From CAIKMD01 sp963803265 (GTDB lineage Bacteria > Pseudomonadota > Alphaproteobacteria > ATCC43930 > CGMCC-115725), in assembly GCA_963803265.1 (NCBI GenBank), contig CAWDLZ010000010.1, forward strand, positions 184,926 through 248,925: a DNA stretch of 64,000 nucleotides, read 5' to 3'. The notes beneath the pieces were generated by a model that saw only the letters and a program-made list of their open reading frames with translations, searched no databases and was not told where the DNA came from. Shown in pieces: positions 28,755 to 38,778 of the stretch (within the stretch, counting starts at the first letter, position 1; each line of letters begins with the position of its first letter). The position numbers and the translations under genes were made by a program.

Positions 28755-29591
28755 ATGGAACAAGCGATCGAATTCGCCTCTGATGGGCTGACGCTGCGCG
28801 GCGTGTTGCATCGGCCGGAGGGCGTTGTCGAGCGGCGGCCGGCGATTGTGCTGTGCCACGGGTTCGGCGGCTCGTGCCGTGGCGCGGGCCATCCCGAACT
28901 GGCAAAGGCGCTGGCGCAGGCGGGATATGTCTCGTTGCGTTTCGATTTCCGCGGCTGCGGCCAGAGCGAGGGGACACGCGGCAACGTGATCGTCGCCGAG
29001 GAGATCACCGATCTGCGCCATGCCCTCGATTTCGTGAGCGGCCTGCCTGGTGTTGACGCTGCGCGGATCGGCGTGCTAGGCGCGAGCCTTGGAGGCTCGG
29101 TCGCGATCGAGGTGGCGGCTGCCGATGCGCGGGTGAAGGTCTGCGTCGCCAATGGCGCGGTCGGCGATGGCGAGCGGCGCTTCCGTGCGCAATATCGTGA
29201 CGATGCATCGTGGCAGGCCTTCCTCGCCAAGCTCGAAGACGCCAAGCGCAATCAGACCAAGCTCAATCGCTTCGAGGTGGTCCATATTCCGGAACGCGAC
29301 CGCGCCGGCCTGCCACCCGGCGCGATCATGGATTTTACCGCCGAGACGGCGCTAAGCCTCTTGGCCTCGAAACCCGAAGCGCTCGTCGGCAAGCTCGCGC
29401 CGCGGCCGCTGCTGCTGGTTCATTCGCACGGCGACGGCGTGGTGTCGGTCGGCGAATCCGAAGCGCTGGCGAAGGCGGCGGGGACGAATGCCGAGCTCCG
29501 CATCATCGAAGGGCATGCGCATTTCAGCGCCGGCAGCGGGGAGCTAGCCGGCATCGTGCTCGATTTCCTGAAGCGGCATCTGCCGGTCTAA
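28755..29591 (+). CDS. alpha/beta hydrolase (prolyl oligopeptidase-like fold)
   Basis: Protein of 278 residues: oxyanion region LCHGFGGSC, RFDFRGCGQSEG, nucleophile elbow GASLGGS (Ser near residue 118), an acidic residue in VHSHGDGVV and a His in IEGHAHF. This is the complete catalytic set for an esterase or related hydrolase. It is probably cytoplasmic, with no signal peptide. It is monocistronic between oppositely oriented genes. Substrate unknown. Confidence 0.82.
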   Translation: MEQAIEFASDGLTLRGVLHRPEGVVERRPAIVLCHGFGGSCRGAGHPELAKALAQAGYVSLRFDFRGCGQSEGTRGNVIVAEEITDLRHALDFVSGLPGVDAARIGVLGASLGGSVAIEVAAADARVKVCVANGAVGDGERRFRAQYRDDASWQAFLAKLEDAKRNQTKLNRFEVVHIPERDRAGLPPGAIMDFTAETALSLLASKPEALVGKLAPRPLLLVHSHGDGVVSVGESEALAKAAGTNAELRIIEGHAHFSAGSGELAGIVLDFLKRHLPV

Positions 29592-29883
29592 CACCCCAGT
29601 TCCACCGTCAAAATATTCTCATCTGGGCCGCGCCCGGCGGCACGGTCGCGATCAGCAGGTGCGAATCGTATTTGCGGGCGGCATGGATGATGTGGCGTTA
29701 TGCCGCCTGTGCGTCCGCAAATAGAACGCTTGGGGTCATCAGCGCCGATTTCGTGCCGGCGGCGATAGGTCCGGTTTACCCCCGGTAGCGACCAAACGGC
29801 CGAAATTGCCGCAAGTCAGCTCTGTGCCAATTCCCGGCTTTATGCAGGCGACGCGGTCAGGGAATCGACAGGCATGATAACGT

Positions 29884-30825
29884 CTAAGGCATGATCAGGC
29901 TCGCCGGATCGGGATTGCCCTTGAGGAGGCCTTGCTCGTGCAAGATTTCGATCCAAAAGTTGAAACCTGCGGGCTTCACTCGCACATCAAGACCATCCGG
30001 AATCGCGAGCGTCGCGGCCGCTGCCGGCGGAAGCTTCGTGTACTTGGCCATCGTTGCGTGGACTGCGTCGGCATGCGCCGGGTCATAAATGAATGATGTT
30101 GCCTCGCCAAGTGCCGCTCGAAATGATTTGACCGCGCCGGCATTCTGCTTTGCCCAGGACCTCGTTGAAGCGTAGACCAGCGTGATCGCGCCGGGTGGTA
30201 CGACCGAATCCACATCCCCGATGTCGTATCCGCCGTTGGCGTCAAGGATTCGGCGATAATAGGGAACGGTGGCTACGACCGCATCGACGAGTCCCGAGGC
30301 GAGGGAATCCGCCATGCGCGGAAACGGAATTTCGATCCAATCGACCTTACGAGGGTCAACACCGTTCACTTGGACCCATTTGCGCGTAACTAGGTCGAGA
30401 TAGCCGCCAAAGCCGGGCACCCCGACCTTCCTCCCGGCGAGATCGTGCGGCCCGTGAATCCCGCTGCCGTCGCGCGCCAAGATACCCTGCAGGCCGGTAG
30501 GCTTGCCCGTGGAGACGTTGGTGCCGGCCACGGCGACAAGATCGAGACCTTGCTCGTCAGCCTCCAAAAGGACGGTTGGCGTGAGGCCGGCGATCTGCCC
30601 GGAGCCGGCCATGAGGGCCGCGGGCAGCACCGACCCATTCTGGGCGAGCGAAAAATCGACATCGAGCCCATGACGAGCAAAAAATCTCTGATCCTGAGCC
30701 ACATAACTGCCGGTGAACGCCGCGATCGGAGGATAGAGGAAGGTTATCTCGGTGTTGGCCCGCGTTCCGCTGCTCGCGAAGATCGTGGCGACAAAGACAA
30801 GCGCGAAGACCCGAGCCCGTTCCAT
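29884..30825 (-). CDS. NMT1-like ABC transporter substrate-binding protein
   Basis: Protein of 313 residues with a signal peptide (residues 1-23, cleavage near TRA) and an SsuA/THI5-type fold: FLYPPIAAFTGSYVAQDQ, GLDVDFSLAQNGS, DLAGRKVGVPGFGG. A GAGGGG precedes the ATG. No permease or ATPase is adjacent, so it must use a transporter encoded elsewhere, perhaps that at 8858-10470. It lies just downstream of the Rieske oxygenase in the same direction, which suggests that its ligand is the oxygenase substrate. Confidence 0.85.
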   Translation of the reverse strand: MERARVFALVFVATIFASSGTRANTEITFLYPPIAAFTGSYVAQDQRFFARHGLDVDFSLAQNGSVLPAALMAGSGQIAGLTPTVLLEADEQGLDLVAVAGTNVSTGKPTGLQGILARDGSGIHGPHDLAGRKVGVPGFGGYLDLVTRKWVQVNGVDPRKVDWIEIPFPRMADSLASGLVDAVVATVPYYRRILDANGGYDIGDVDSVVPPGAITLVYASTRSWAKQNAGAVKSFRAALGEATSFIYDPAHADAVHATMAKYTKLPPAAAATLAIPDGLDVRVKPAGFNFWIEILHEQGLLKGNPDPASLIMP

Positions 30826-30887
30826 CTCTTCCCCTCTTCACTGCCAACCGTGTTCCGCACGGTTGGCCTGGACCGATCGCCGATGCT

Positions 30888-32114
30888 CTATCGCGCGAAA
30901 ACCGGCTCGCGCCCGTGCACGAATTCGTTCACGGCCTCTCGGTAGTCGTAGCCCTCGGGTATCGCGAAACGTCCACCCCGAACCCGCCACGAGCGCGGGT
31001 TGAGGCCAGGCGGAGTGCCCCCGTTCTCGATGTCTTTCAAAGTCTGCAAAAGGATGCGGCGGACCTTGATGAGCAACGCGTCACTCGCGCCGAGATGCTC
31101 GATCGTTCGGTCGGCGATCGGACCCATCGATTCCTGGATCGAGCAATCCTGCATCCCGACGCCTTTGATGCCGGTGTAGGACTTCCCGCTCTTTTGCAGC
31201 GCGCGGTCGATCAGGTAGTCGTTATCCTTGTTCTGCACGCAACGGTCGGTGCCGGGAATATTCTGGGTGTGGATGTAGAGGTGTTTCCGCGAGCGGTCCA
31301 AATCCGCGTCGTTGAGCGGGCGCTCAAGGCTGTAATCCATGCTCCAGTTCATCGTGGTCTCGTCATCGATCGGGGCCCACACGTGCCCGCTCAAGGGCAC
31401 ATACGAGATGAGCTTGTGGAACGGCATCAAGAAGACTTCGACCGACCACCCTTCCTTGCCGCCCTCGGGCTCGCGAGCGCTGGCGGCGATAAAACCGAAA
31501 TCGGTCGGGATCGCCTCGTATTGCCGGGGGACTTTCAGGGGCGGAACCGTGCCTTGATGCAGGAAAGATAGGTGACTCGAATCGAAACCCCCTTCGACCG
31601 CTTGCAGCCAGTTGCACTCCTGTACGTGCCGCGAAAGGAAACGATGCGAATTCGGGACCATTGTCCATTCGAGGTCAGGGAATTCGGGCTTCAAGGCAGG
31701 CGGCCCCATATAGGCCCAGACGAGTTCGCCGCGCTCGATACACGGGTAAGCAGTGGTGCGAATCTTGTGCACGAAGCTGCTGCCGGGCGGCTCGCTCGGC
31801 ATATCGACGCAATTGCCTTCGACATCGAACTTCCAGCCGTGATAGACGCAGCGCAGCCCGCACTCCTCGTTGCGGCCGAAAAATAGCGAGGCGGTGCGGT
31901 GAGGGCAGCGCTCGTCGAGGAGCCCGACGCGGCCCTCACTGTCGCGGAAGGCGACCAACCTCTCGCACAGGATTTTGACGCGAACTGGCGCGCAATCCGG
32001 TTCGGGCAACTCCTTCGAATAAAGCACCGGGACCCAATAGCGCCGCATCAGGTTTCCCATCGGAGTACCCGGCCCAACCCGCGTCAATTTTTCATTTTCT
32101 TCCCGCGATAGCAT
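30888..32114 (-). CDS. Rieske non-heme iron oxygenase, phthalate 4,5-dioxygenase type
   Basis: Protein of 408 residues. The Rieske centre is CPHR and CVYHGW (about residues 70-95). The mononuclear iron motif is seen in EGGFDSSHLSFLH (two His, about residues 175-187). The N-terminus LTRVGPGTPMGNLMRRYWVP is typical of the phthalate dioxygenase/vanillate demethylase group. It would hydroxylate or demethylate an aromatic acid and needs a separate reductase, which is not seen nearby. A GGGAGAGGG site precedes the ATG. Confidence 0.88.
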   Translation of the reverse strand: MLSREENEKLTRVGPGTPMGNLMRRYWVPVLYSKELPEPDCAPVRVKILCERLVAFRDSEGRVGLLDERCPHRTASLFFGRNEECGLRCVYHGWKFDVEGNCVDMPSEPPGSSFVHKIRTTAYPCIERGELVWAYMGPPALKPEFPDLEWTMVPNSHRFLSRHVQECNWLQAVEGGFDSSHLSFLHQGTVPPLKVPRQYEAIPTDFGFIAASAREPEGGKEGWSVEVFLMPFHKLISYVPLSGHVWAPIDDETTMNWSMDYSLERPLNDADLDRSRKHLYIHTQNIPGTDRCVQNKDNDYLIDRALQKSGKSYTGIKGVGMQDCSIQESMGPIADRTIEHLGASDALLIKVRRILLQTLKDIENGGTPPGLNPRSWRVRGGRFAIPEGYDYREAVNEFVHGREPVFAR

Positions 32115-32647
32115 CGCCCTCTCCCTTCACGGCGCCGACTCCAGCCCCCTCATTCCCCTCTCGCGGGGGATCGAGAGAGAAGATAGCATTTTCTCGGTAG
32201 TGTCCAGAAGCCGAAAGGGGCGTTCCATTTGAACCGATGGTATGGGAATCGACATGCACGACCCTCACAATCTCCAACGTTTTGTTGACGCTCAGAATCC
32301 GGTCTTTCAACAAGTCCTGACCGAACTTCAACAAGGCCGCAAAGAAAGCCACTGGATGTGGTTTATCTTTCCCCAGATCGCGGGACTCGGACGTAGCGAA
32401 ACGGCGCGGAGATTCGCCATAGCCTCGCGAGAGGAAGCCGAGGCATATCTGATCCACCCGGTTCTTGGCTCCCGCCTACGGGAGTGCACTCGGCTAGTAA
32501 ATCTCCAAGAGGGTCTATCAGCGCGTGAGATTTTCGGGTCACCGGACGATCTGAAGTTTCACTCGTCGGTGACACTGTTCGCGTGTATGACGTCAGATAA
32601 CGGCGTGTTCAAGGATGCCTTGCGGAAATACTTCCAAGGCGAGCTAG

Positions 32648-34274
32648 CCCGCCTTATTCACGACGGGAGCGATTGTAGGCTGGCGGATGTAGCGTAAGCC
32701 GCTGATTGCGAGCATGATTCTGTTGTCAGGACAGAGTTGAAGCCGCGATCACGGAGCGCCACATCCGCCATGAACAAAGATAACCTCCTGCCGTTTTCCC
32801 TGCCAGCGATTTGCCGCAAGAAAGTGAGCGTAGCTTTCGACGGCGGGATGCTGTCGTCGGATGCGGGCGTGCTGCTGCTGCGCGGGGTCGAGCGGCATCT
32901 GGGCGTTGCAGCGCGCCTCGCGACCTGCCTGAAGGATCGCCGTGATTCCGATCGCATCGATCACACGGTCGAGGAGATGCTGCGGCTTCGGATGTTTGCG
33001 ATCGCGGCGGGGTACGAGGACGCCAACGACTGCAACAAACTGCGGGACGACCCGGTATTCAAGATGGCGGTGGGCCGAGCACCGGGAAGCGGCGAGGCGC
33101 TGTGCTCGCAACCGACCATGTCGCGGTTGGAGAATGCGCCGTCGCGGATCGAGATCGCGCGACTGATGCTGGCGCTGGTGGATCAGTTCTGTGCCAGTTA
33201 CGCGCGGGCGCCGGCTTCGATTATTCTCGACATCGACGACACCTTCGACGCGGTGCATGGCCGGCAGCAGTTATCGCTGTTCAACGCGCATTACGACGAA
33301 CGCTGCTTCCTGCCGATCCATATCTACGAGGGGACGAGCGGCAAGCCCGTTGCCGTCATCCTGCGCAGCGGCAAGACGCCGGGCGGGATCGAAGTGCGCA
33401 CGATCCTGAAGCATGTCATTGCCCGCATTCGCCGGCACTGGCCGAAGGTTGACATCCTGGTGCGCGGTGACAGCCACTACGGTCGAAGTCAAGGCGATGG
33501 ATTGGTGCGAAGCCAATGGGATTGGCTACATCTTCGGCTTCGGCGGCAACCCGGTCGCTCGCCGGCATGATCCGGTCGGTTGCCGACGCGGTGTGCGTCG
33601 AGCGCGCGGTGACCGGAACCGAGAAGCTGCGCCGCTGGAGCACGCTGCGTTACGGCGCCAAGAGTTGGCAAAGACAGCGCCGTGTCGTCGCCCGGATCGA
33701 GGCGACGAAGCTCGGCCTCGATGTCCGTTACGTCGTCACCTCGCTCAAGGGCAGCGCCAAGCATCTCTATGAGACAGTCTACTGTGGCCGCGGCCAAGCG
33801 GAGAACTTCATCAAGCTACACAAGGCCCAGCTCGCCTCGGATCGTACGTCGTGCCGTGACCCGCGGGCCAATCAGATGCGCCTCATCCTGCACACGGCGG
33901 CTTATTGGCTGCTTCTCACTCTGCGCGCTGCCGCGCCCAAGCGTTCCTCTTGGAGAACGGCCGAGTTCACGACGCTGCGATTGCGGCTGATCAAGATCGC
34001 CGCCCGCGTCGTCGAGGGCGCCGCTCGAATTCGCCTCTGGCTGCCGACAGCTTGCCCGGACGCAGCGATCTTCCGGCTGCTCGCCGGCCGCTTCGCCGCT
34101 GCGGGACCATGACCCACGGGGCGATGTGCCCCGCCGAACCCTTCCCGCAACCTCCAGCCCTCGACCCAATAAAATCCCGATCAGCGTCGTAACGAACGCG
34201 ATGGATCAGCCTTGTCACACTTCAAAAGAATCGTGGTGCGCCGAAAATCGCGCTACGCTCGTGAATACAAACGG
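32648..34274 (+). mobile_element. IS1380-family element, copy 1
   Basis: A 1627-bp element flanked by CTAG on both sides. Imperfect inverted repeats start CCCGCCTTATTCACGA and, from the other end, CCGTTTGTATTCACGA. It is the same element as copies at 49882-51506 and 53597-55221, but 2 bp longer because of two single-base insertions in the transposase gene. Confidence 0.9.
32770..34112 (+). pseudogene. IS1380 transposase, frameshifted copy
   Basis: The N-terminal half to RGDSHYGR (near 33485) and the C-terminal half from about 33560 are in different frames. Compared with copies 2 and 3 there is an extra A near 33487 and an extra C near 33555. Motifs DIDDT, RGDSHY and RGQAEN of the DDE core are otherwise kept. 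This copy should not make an active transposase. Confidence 0.88.
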
Positions 34275-34449
34275 CTAGATAGCGTGACACTTCAGAAACT
34301 TGGCACCCCCAAACGGACAGGCGGTCACGTTGAAGGCTGAGAAACCCGGCTCTGCTTTCTCCGTTGCGACATCGAGAGACATTTGAAATGCGAGCCCCTT
34401 GCCCAGGATGGGAGAATGACCAAATTACATAATCCTATTGGGGTGGGAA

Positions 34450-34845
34450 ATGGCCAAGCTCAGACATATCGCTCTCACGGTCACCGACTTGAAGCGTGAA
34501 GCCGAATTCTACGAGAAGGTCTTCGGCTTCAAGAAGCAAAGCGAGAGCGAGAACTCTGTCGCGCTCTCCGATGGGGTAATGAATGTCACGCTCTTGCGTT
34601 ACAGCGCCGACCGCTATGCCGGCAAGGAGAAGGGCAACGCCGTCATCGGCATCGACCATATTGGATTCATCGTGGACGATCCCAAGGAATTTGCCGACAT
34701 GGATCGGCGGATCAAGGACAATGGCGGCACGTTCCACTCCAAGGCCCAGGCGGGACAGGCGCTGGAAACCAAGTACAGCGATCCGCACGGCGTGATATTC
34801 GATATTTCCGAGCCCGAGCATACATGGAAGGGCATCACCTACTGA
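34450..34845 (+). CDS. VOC family protein (glyoxalase-like)
   Basis: Protein of 131 residues with two VOC beta-alpha-beta units: LRHIALTVTDLKREAEFYEKV and IDHIGFIVDDPKEF, ending FDISEPEHTWKG. Candidate metal ligands are His in RHIAL, His in IDHIG and Glu in ISEPE. The ATG at 34450 follows GGTGGGA. Substrate unknown; it is a stand-alone gene. Confidence 0.8.
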   Translation: MAKLRHIALTVTDLKREAEFYEKVFGFKKQSESENSVALSDGVMNVTLLRYSADRYAGKEKGNAVIGIDHIGFIVDDPKEFADMDRRIKDNGGTFHSKAQAGQALETKYSDPHGVIFDISEPEHTWKGITY

Positions 34846-34957
34846 TTCGGATATTCCCCAGCAGACCGAGGCTTATCAACGCGGAAGACGCTGCCGGCGA
34901 TTGCAGCATGTAAGAGGCCCTCAGTTGCCCTGCGGACGGAGGTACGCCCTATCCTTA

Positions 34958-35490
34958 TCATGGCGTGTGGCCGGGTAGAAACTCCTCGGTATAGAGTTTG
35001 CTCATGTCTGGTTCTGCCGAAAGCGTCCTCATCTCGACGAAGGAGCGCCGCAGCACCGCCAGAGCTTCTCGATCGAATTTTCTGGTGTCGGTGAATTCTG
35101 GCATTACGGCATCATAGGTCTTTCCCGTGATTTCTGGCGTTTGATGCATCACCGGGCCGACGATCTGCACCGTCTCGGCTTTGTGCGTCCGTATCCAGGC
35201 TACTGATTCGAACCAACCCTCGTTGAAGGCACGCACTTGGTCTGGATGCGCCTTAATGATCTTATCGGTCGCAAATGTGACGTGGACAATGAAATGCGGC
35301 ACGACTTGGCCGAAATTCACGATGGTATGTGCGATCCCCAAATCTTCGAGGCGCAGCGCTGTGGCCACGTCCTGGGTCGCGCCATCGACGTTCTTGCTTC
35401 GGAGGGCTGCGACTTCGGCGCTGATGCTGCCGAGATCAATGATGTTGATTCCGGTATCGGGCGCGCCACGGACGTGCTTCATGTCCTGCT
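34958..35490 (-). pseudogene. NMT1-like substrate-binding protein, C-terminal fragment
   Basis: About 175 residues (INIIDLGSISAEVAALRSKN, FIVHVTFATDKIIKAHPDQV, FLPGHTP end) match the C-terminal lobe of NMT1-type binding proteins. The signal peptide and N-terminal lobe are missing, and the frame upstream is unrelated. It is a remnant next to two complete paralogues on the same strand. Confidence 0.65.
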
Positions 35491-35689
35491 TGCCCGGCCA
35501 TTTGGCTGGATCTTCCGAGGTGTGGCTCGAGTTGTCGTCCGACAACAGGTACAGCTCGTGGCGGAGAGCCCCCGCAACCACCGACACTCTCGCATCATCC
35601 TCTGAGGACCGGGCATTTTTGCCTCGGCCCCGCCGCTCGTGCGCGTCAAAGGTTGTCGGCTTCATCGCGCCGGCGCCAAAGGCACGCAG

Positions 35690-36697
35690 CTACTTCACGT
35701 ATTCGTTGTCAATGATCGCGGCGTAATCGGGCAGCAGGTCCGATTCCTTCAGGAATCCCGCCGCGACGTCAAGGCGGTCGCCGTTCTCGAGCTCTTTGGG
35801 CGTAGTGATCGGCATGGGCGGCTGCATCGCCATCAGCGCGTCGTAAGAGGCTTCGAGCACCTTGTCGTCGAAGGCGCTGAAATGCTTCTTCATGATGGCG
35901 AGGGTTTCGGTGCGATGGGTGCGCATGAAGGCGAGCGCCCGCACGATGCCATGGACGAATTTCGTGCAGATCGAGCGGTGCGTCGGGCAGAAATCCGCGC
36001 GCGCCAGAACGAGTCCAGACGAGACCGGCGAAAATTCTTTGGGCTCGCCCTTGGTCGGATTGGAAACCGCGACGCCCGAGCCTTCGACGAGGAGGATCTG
36101 CGAGAAGGGCGGTCCCGAGACAATCCCGTCAATCGCGTTGCGCTCGAACGCCGCGAGCCCGGCGTCGGGCGTGAGCGGCACCGTCGTCACGTCGGCAGCG
36201 GGCGCGCCCGCGTCTCGCGCCACTGCCTTCAGCACAACGTCGGGGATCGCGCCGGTGCCGCCGACCGCAAAGCTGTGGCCGGCGAGAATCTTGCCGCGTT
36301 CGGCGAGCGGCGCTGTCGGATCGAAATGCGCCGCCTCGGCGATCGACTTGCGGATGAGGACGTACTCGGCCGACTGGTCGGACTGCGTGGCGAGCGCGGT
36401 CAGGTGCTGGCCGCGCGCCGTGGCACGCGTGATCGTGGGCCCGGACGCGTAGGCGAAATCGATCGAGCCAGCGATGACAGCATTGGTGGCGCCGACGCCC
36501 TGAATTGTCAGGACGCTCACGTCGAGGCCGTCGCTCTTCCAGAAGCCCTCGTCGTCCGCCACCCAGCGGCTCAAAAATCCGAGATTGATCGCGGGCAGGG
36601 CGAGCGAGGCGTGCTCGTTCTCCGCCGCGGCCCGGACCGGGGCGAGCGCGGCAACCGCGAGCGCGATGACGAAGCCGGTCGCCCATCGGCGGTTTAT
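35690..36697 (-). CDS. NMT1-like substrate-binding protein without a clear start codon
   Basis: The frame encodes a signal peptide (WATGFVIALAVAALAPVRA) and a full binding-protein fold (FLSRWVADDEGFWKSDGLDV, AGSIDFAYASGPTI, DYAAIIDNEYVK end), about 330 residues. No ATG, GTG or TTG precedes the signal peptide in frame; the codon at 36695-36697 is ATA, and the first usual start (TTG, 36574) is inside the mature protein. The start has been lost by mutation or obscured by an indel. It overlaps the end of the next gene upstream. Confidence 0.7.
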   Translation of the reverse strand: MNRRWATGFVIALAVAALAPVRAAAENEHASLALPAINLGFLSRWVADDEGFWKSDGLDVSVLTIQGVGATNAVIAGSIDFAYASGPTITRATARGQHLTALATQSDQSAEYVLIRKSIAEAAHFDPTAPLAERGKILAGHSFAVGGTGAIPDVVLKAVARDAGAPAADVTTVPLTPDAGLAAFERNAIDGIVSGPPFSQILLVEGSGVAVSNPTKGEPKEFSPVSSGLVLARADFCPTHRSICTKFVHGIVRALAFMRTHRTETLAIMKKHFSAFDDKVLEASYDALMAMQPPMPITTPKELENGDRLDVAAGFLKESDLLPDYAAIIDNEYVK

Positions 36698-37728
36698 GGC
36701 CTTCGCGCTCCCGCCTCTTTCACGAGGCTGAGATCGGCGTATTTCGCGACCACGACCTTGTCCTTCAAGAAGCCCAACTCCTGCATATGGTCGAGCGTCG
36801 TCTGCAACGCTTTCATATTGGGGATGCCCTTCGGATCGCGGTAGGAATCGTCGTGGGTAAAGGAATATCCGATTCTCTGGGCGGGCACCTTGGCGAATTT
36901 CGCGACCAGCCCCACCGCGGCGTCGTGGTTCGCGGGCGTTGTCAGCCAGTGAAGGAAGCGCAGCTCGTCGGCGAGGAAATCGACCACGGCGGCGCGGTGC
37001 TGGTCGATGAAGCTCTTGGGCATCGTCAGGAAGATCGTCTCGTTAATCCCAACGGCCTCGCCGCCGGTAAAGAGCGTGCGCGACACCGCTTCGAGCCCGG
37101 GGTCGAAGGCGAAGGTGCCGAGCGGCGCCACCATCGCGACCTTATGTTCGATCAGCGACGATTTCATGTTCGGCACCGCGACTTCGATGATGCTGAGGTC
37201 GCGCTTGTCCTCAAGATGGTGCTTCGCCAGCATCACCCTGAGCGTGAGGTCGGTCGCGCCGCCGAAAGCGTTGACCGCGAGGACCTGGCCCCTCAAATCC
37301 TCGACCTTTCGTATCGGGCTGTCCTTGAGGGCGAGATAGGCGACGCTATACCAGCCCGGCACGCCGTCTTGGAGCCCGTCGGCGATGATCCTGAGGTCGT
37401 CGAGATGCGCGTTCGTCACAGCGAACGCGAAGGCAGAGAAACTCAGCGGCGACAGATCGAGATCGCCCGCGGCGAGCGCCGTAATCTGCGGTGTCGTGCC
37501 GGTGAAGTGGATGAGGTCGAGCGTGTAGCTCTTGCCGTAATTTCTCAGCACGCCGGGGCCTACGCCCGCCCGTTGCAATGCGGCGGGCTCCATCGTCATC
37601 AGGGGAAAGAACATGTTCGGCACGATAAGCCATGCCGCGCGGATCGGGACCGGATCGGCCTTTGCCGTCACAGCGGTCGCTACCAACATCGCCGCCACGG
37701 GGGCGAATACCGTTGTGAGCGTCCTCAT
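36694..37728 (-). CDS. NMT1-like ABC transporter substrate-binding protein
   Basis: Protein of about 344 residues starting MRTLTTVFAPVAAMLVATAV, a signal peptide with cleavage near AKA. The start at 37728 is preferred over an upstream ATG at 37797 because GGGAGG stands 5 nt before it and the signal peptide follows directly. The mature part (WLIVPNMFFPLMTMEPAALQ, DGVPGWYSVAYLALKDSPIR) fits the NMT1/SsuA fold. It probably forms an operon with the paralogue downstream. No membrane component is adjacent. Confidence 0.85.
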   Translation of the reverse strand: MRTLTTVFAPVAAMLVATAVTAKADPVPIRAAWLIVPNMFFPLMTMEPAALQRAGVGPGVLRNYGKSYTLDLIHFTGTTPQITALAAGDLDLSPLSFSAFAFAVTNAHLDDLRIIADGLQDGVPGWYSVAYLALKDSPIRKVEDLRGQVLAVNAFGGATDLTLRVMLAKHHLEDKRDLSIIEVAVPNMKSSLIEHKVAMVAPLGTFAFDPGLEAVSRTLFTGGEAVGINETIFLTMPKSFIDQHRAAVVDFLADELRFLHWLTTPANHDAAVGLVAKFAKVPAQRIGYSFTHDDSYRDPKGIPNMKALQTTLDHMQELGFLKDKVVVAKYADLSLVKEAGARRP

Positions 37729-38129
37729 CCTCTTTGCCTCCCTGCGGCGCGGCCCTCTTCGTGGGGCCGCTGTGCGTACCCAAAACGCTATCCTCATGCC
37801 TCCCGATCATCGAATGCAAGCCTATTGGTGATTGACGCCGCCAAGCATCATCGCGAAGTCGGCTCGGCAGCCTGCCGTCGCGCGGCCGACAGGGTCGGTA
37901 CCGGATGCCGCTGAGAAACGGTCGCTGGTTGCGCGCCCTTGATTTCAATTCATGACAGACATCCGAGGCGGGGGATTCTGGCGGAAAACAGCCCGAAATA
38001 ATGCTGGTTGCGCTCCCCCGAAACCACTTTTGTTATAACTCGCTCGAAATTTCGATTTGATGGACTGCGAACGTCACCCCGGTATGGTCGCAGCCGAGCT
38101 TGCGATAGGCGCTGGGTGGCTAAGCTCGC
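37729..38129. other. intergenic region
   Basis: No gene recognised. It separates the binding-protein operon from the restriction-modification pair. Confidence 0.4.
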
Positions 38130-38778
38130 TCAGAAAAGAAGAGCCATTTCTTGGGTAACGAGGCGTGATGGTTGCCGTCGCGTGCTAACAGCACCGGAAT
38201 TAAACAACCCAGCTTGGTCTCCCCAACAATTCCAGCCGCGCTTTGTTTCTCGGGCAAACAGTTCGAGATATGGCCCATCAACTAGACGTTCGATCCGATT
38301 CCTAACATCATCCGGTTTCCGGCTGTGTTCGCGGCGGCGCTCGACAATCAACCGGCGTACATCTTTTGCTTTTCGCGTTGGCTTGCCTCGCGTGGCGAGC
38401 AAGCATTGTTCCGGGTTAGCTCGGGTCCAGTACCCAAGGCCGGTGAAATAGTCAGTCTCATTCTTGGCCGCCGCGTTTAGCTTCACCCAGTAGAACCCAA
38501 CCGTTTTGTATTCAAAGCCCCAAGCCCGAATCAAATCGAGCGCACGCGGTAATAGCGGATCGGTTGCCCAGAGAAACAACGCACAATCGTCGGCGGCAAG
38601 ATCGGCAACAGGGAGCGCCATCAGGGCATCAAAATCCATGCAGTCATAATGCGGAGACCGCATTGCGCCCGGTGCCTTTCGCACTCCAATTGCGAAAATG
38701 CCAAGGCGGGTCAGCGTAGATCGTGCCGTATCTAGGACGTTTCGAGAAGCTCTTGGAGCTTAACGCGGAAGTACTCAT
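38130..38778 (-). pseudogene. MT-A70-type DNA adenine methyltransferase, frameshifted
   Basis: About 215 residues. The N-terminal part has the catalytic motif YADPPWHFRNWS. The rest (FDALMALPVADLAADDCALF, LWATDPLLP, GFEYKTVGFYWVKLN, KPDDVRNRIERLVDGPYLEL) is the conserved MT-A70 body. The halves are in different frames, split near 38655-38670 after GTGRNA; one base restores them. It starts inside the 3' end of the nuclease gene (47-bp overlap). That is the layout of a restriction-modification operon in which this enzyme would protect host DNA. Confidence 0.78.

Larger units (their letters stand above)
32242..34340 (+). pseudogene. DUF1810 protein interrupted by IS1380 near its C-terminus
   Basis: The N-terminal 134 residues (PHNLQRFVDAQNPVFQQVL, WMWFIFPQIAGLGRS, SPDDLKFHSSVTLF) are a DUF1810 domain. 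The gene is cut at CTAG (32644-32647) by the element. After the second CTAG at 34275-34278 the same frame continues as DSVTLQKLGTPKRTG to a stop at 34340. Removing the IS and one CTAG thus restores a protein of about 155 residues. Function is not established. Confidence 0.82.
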
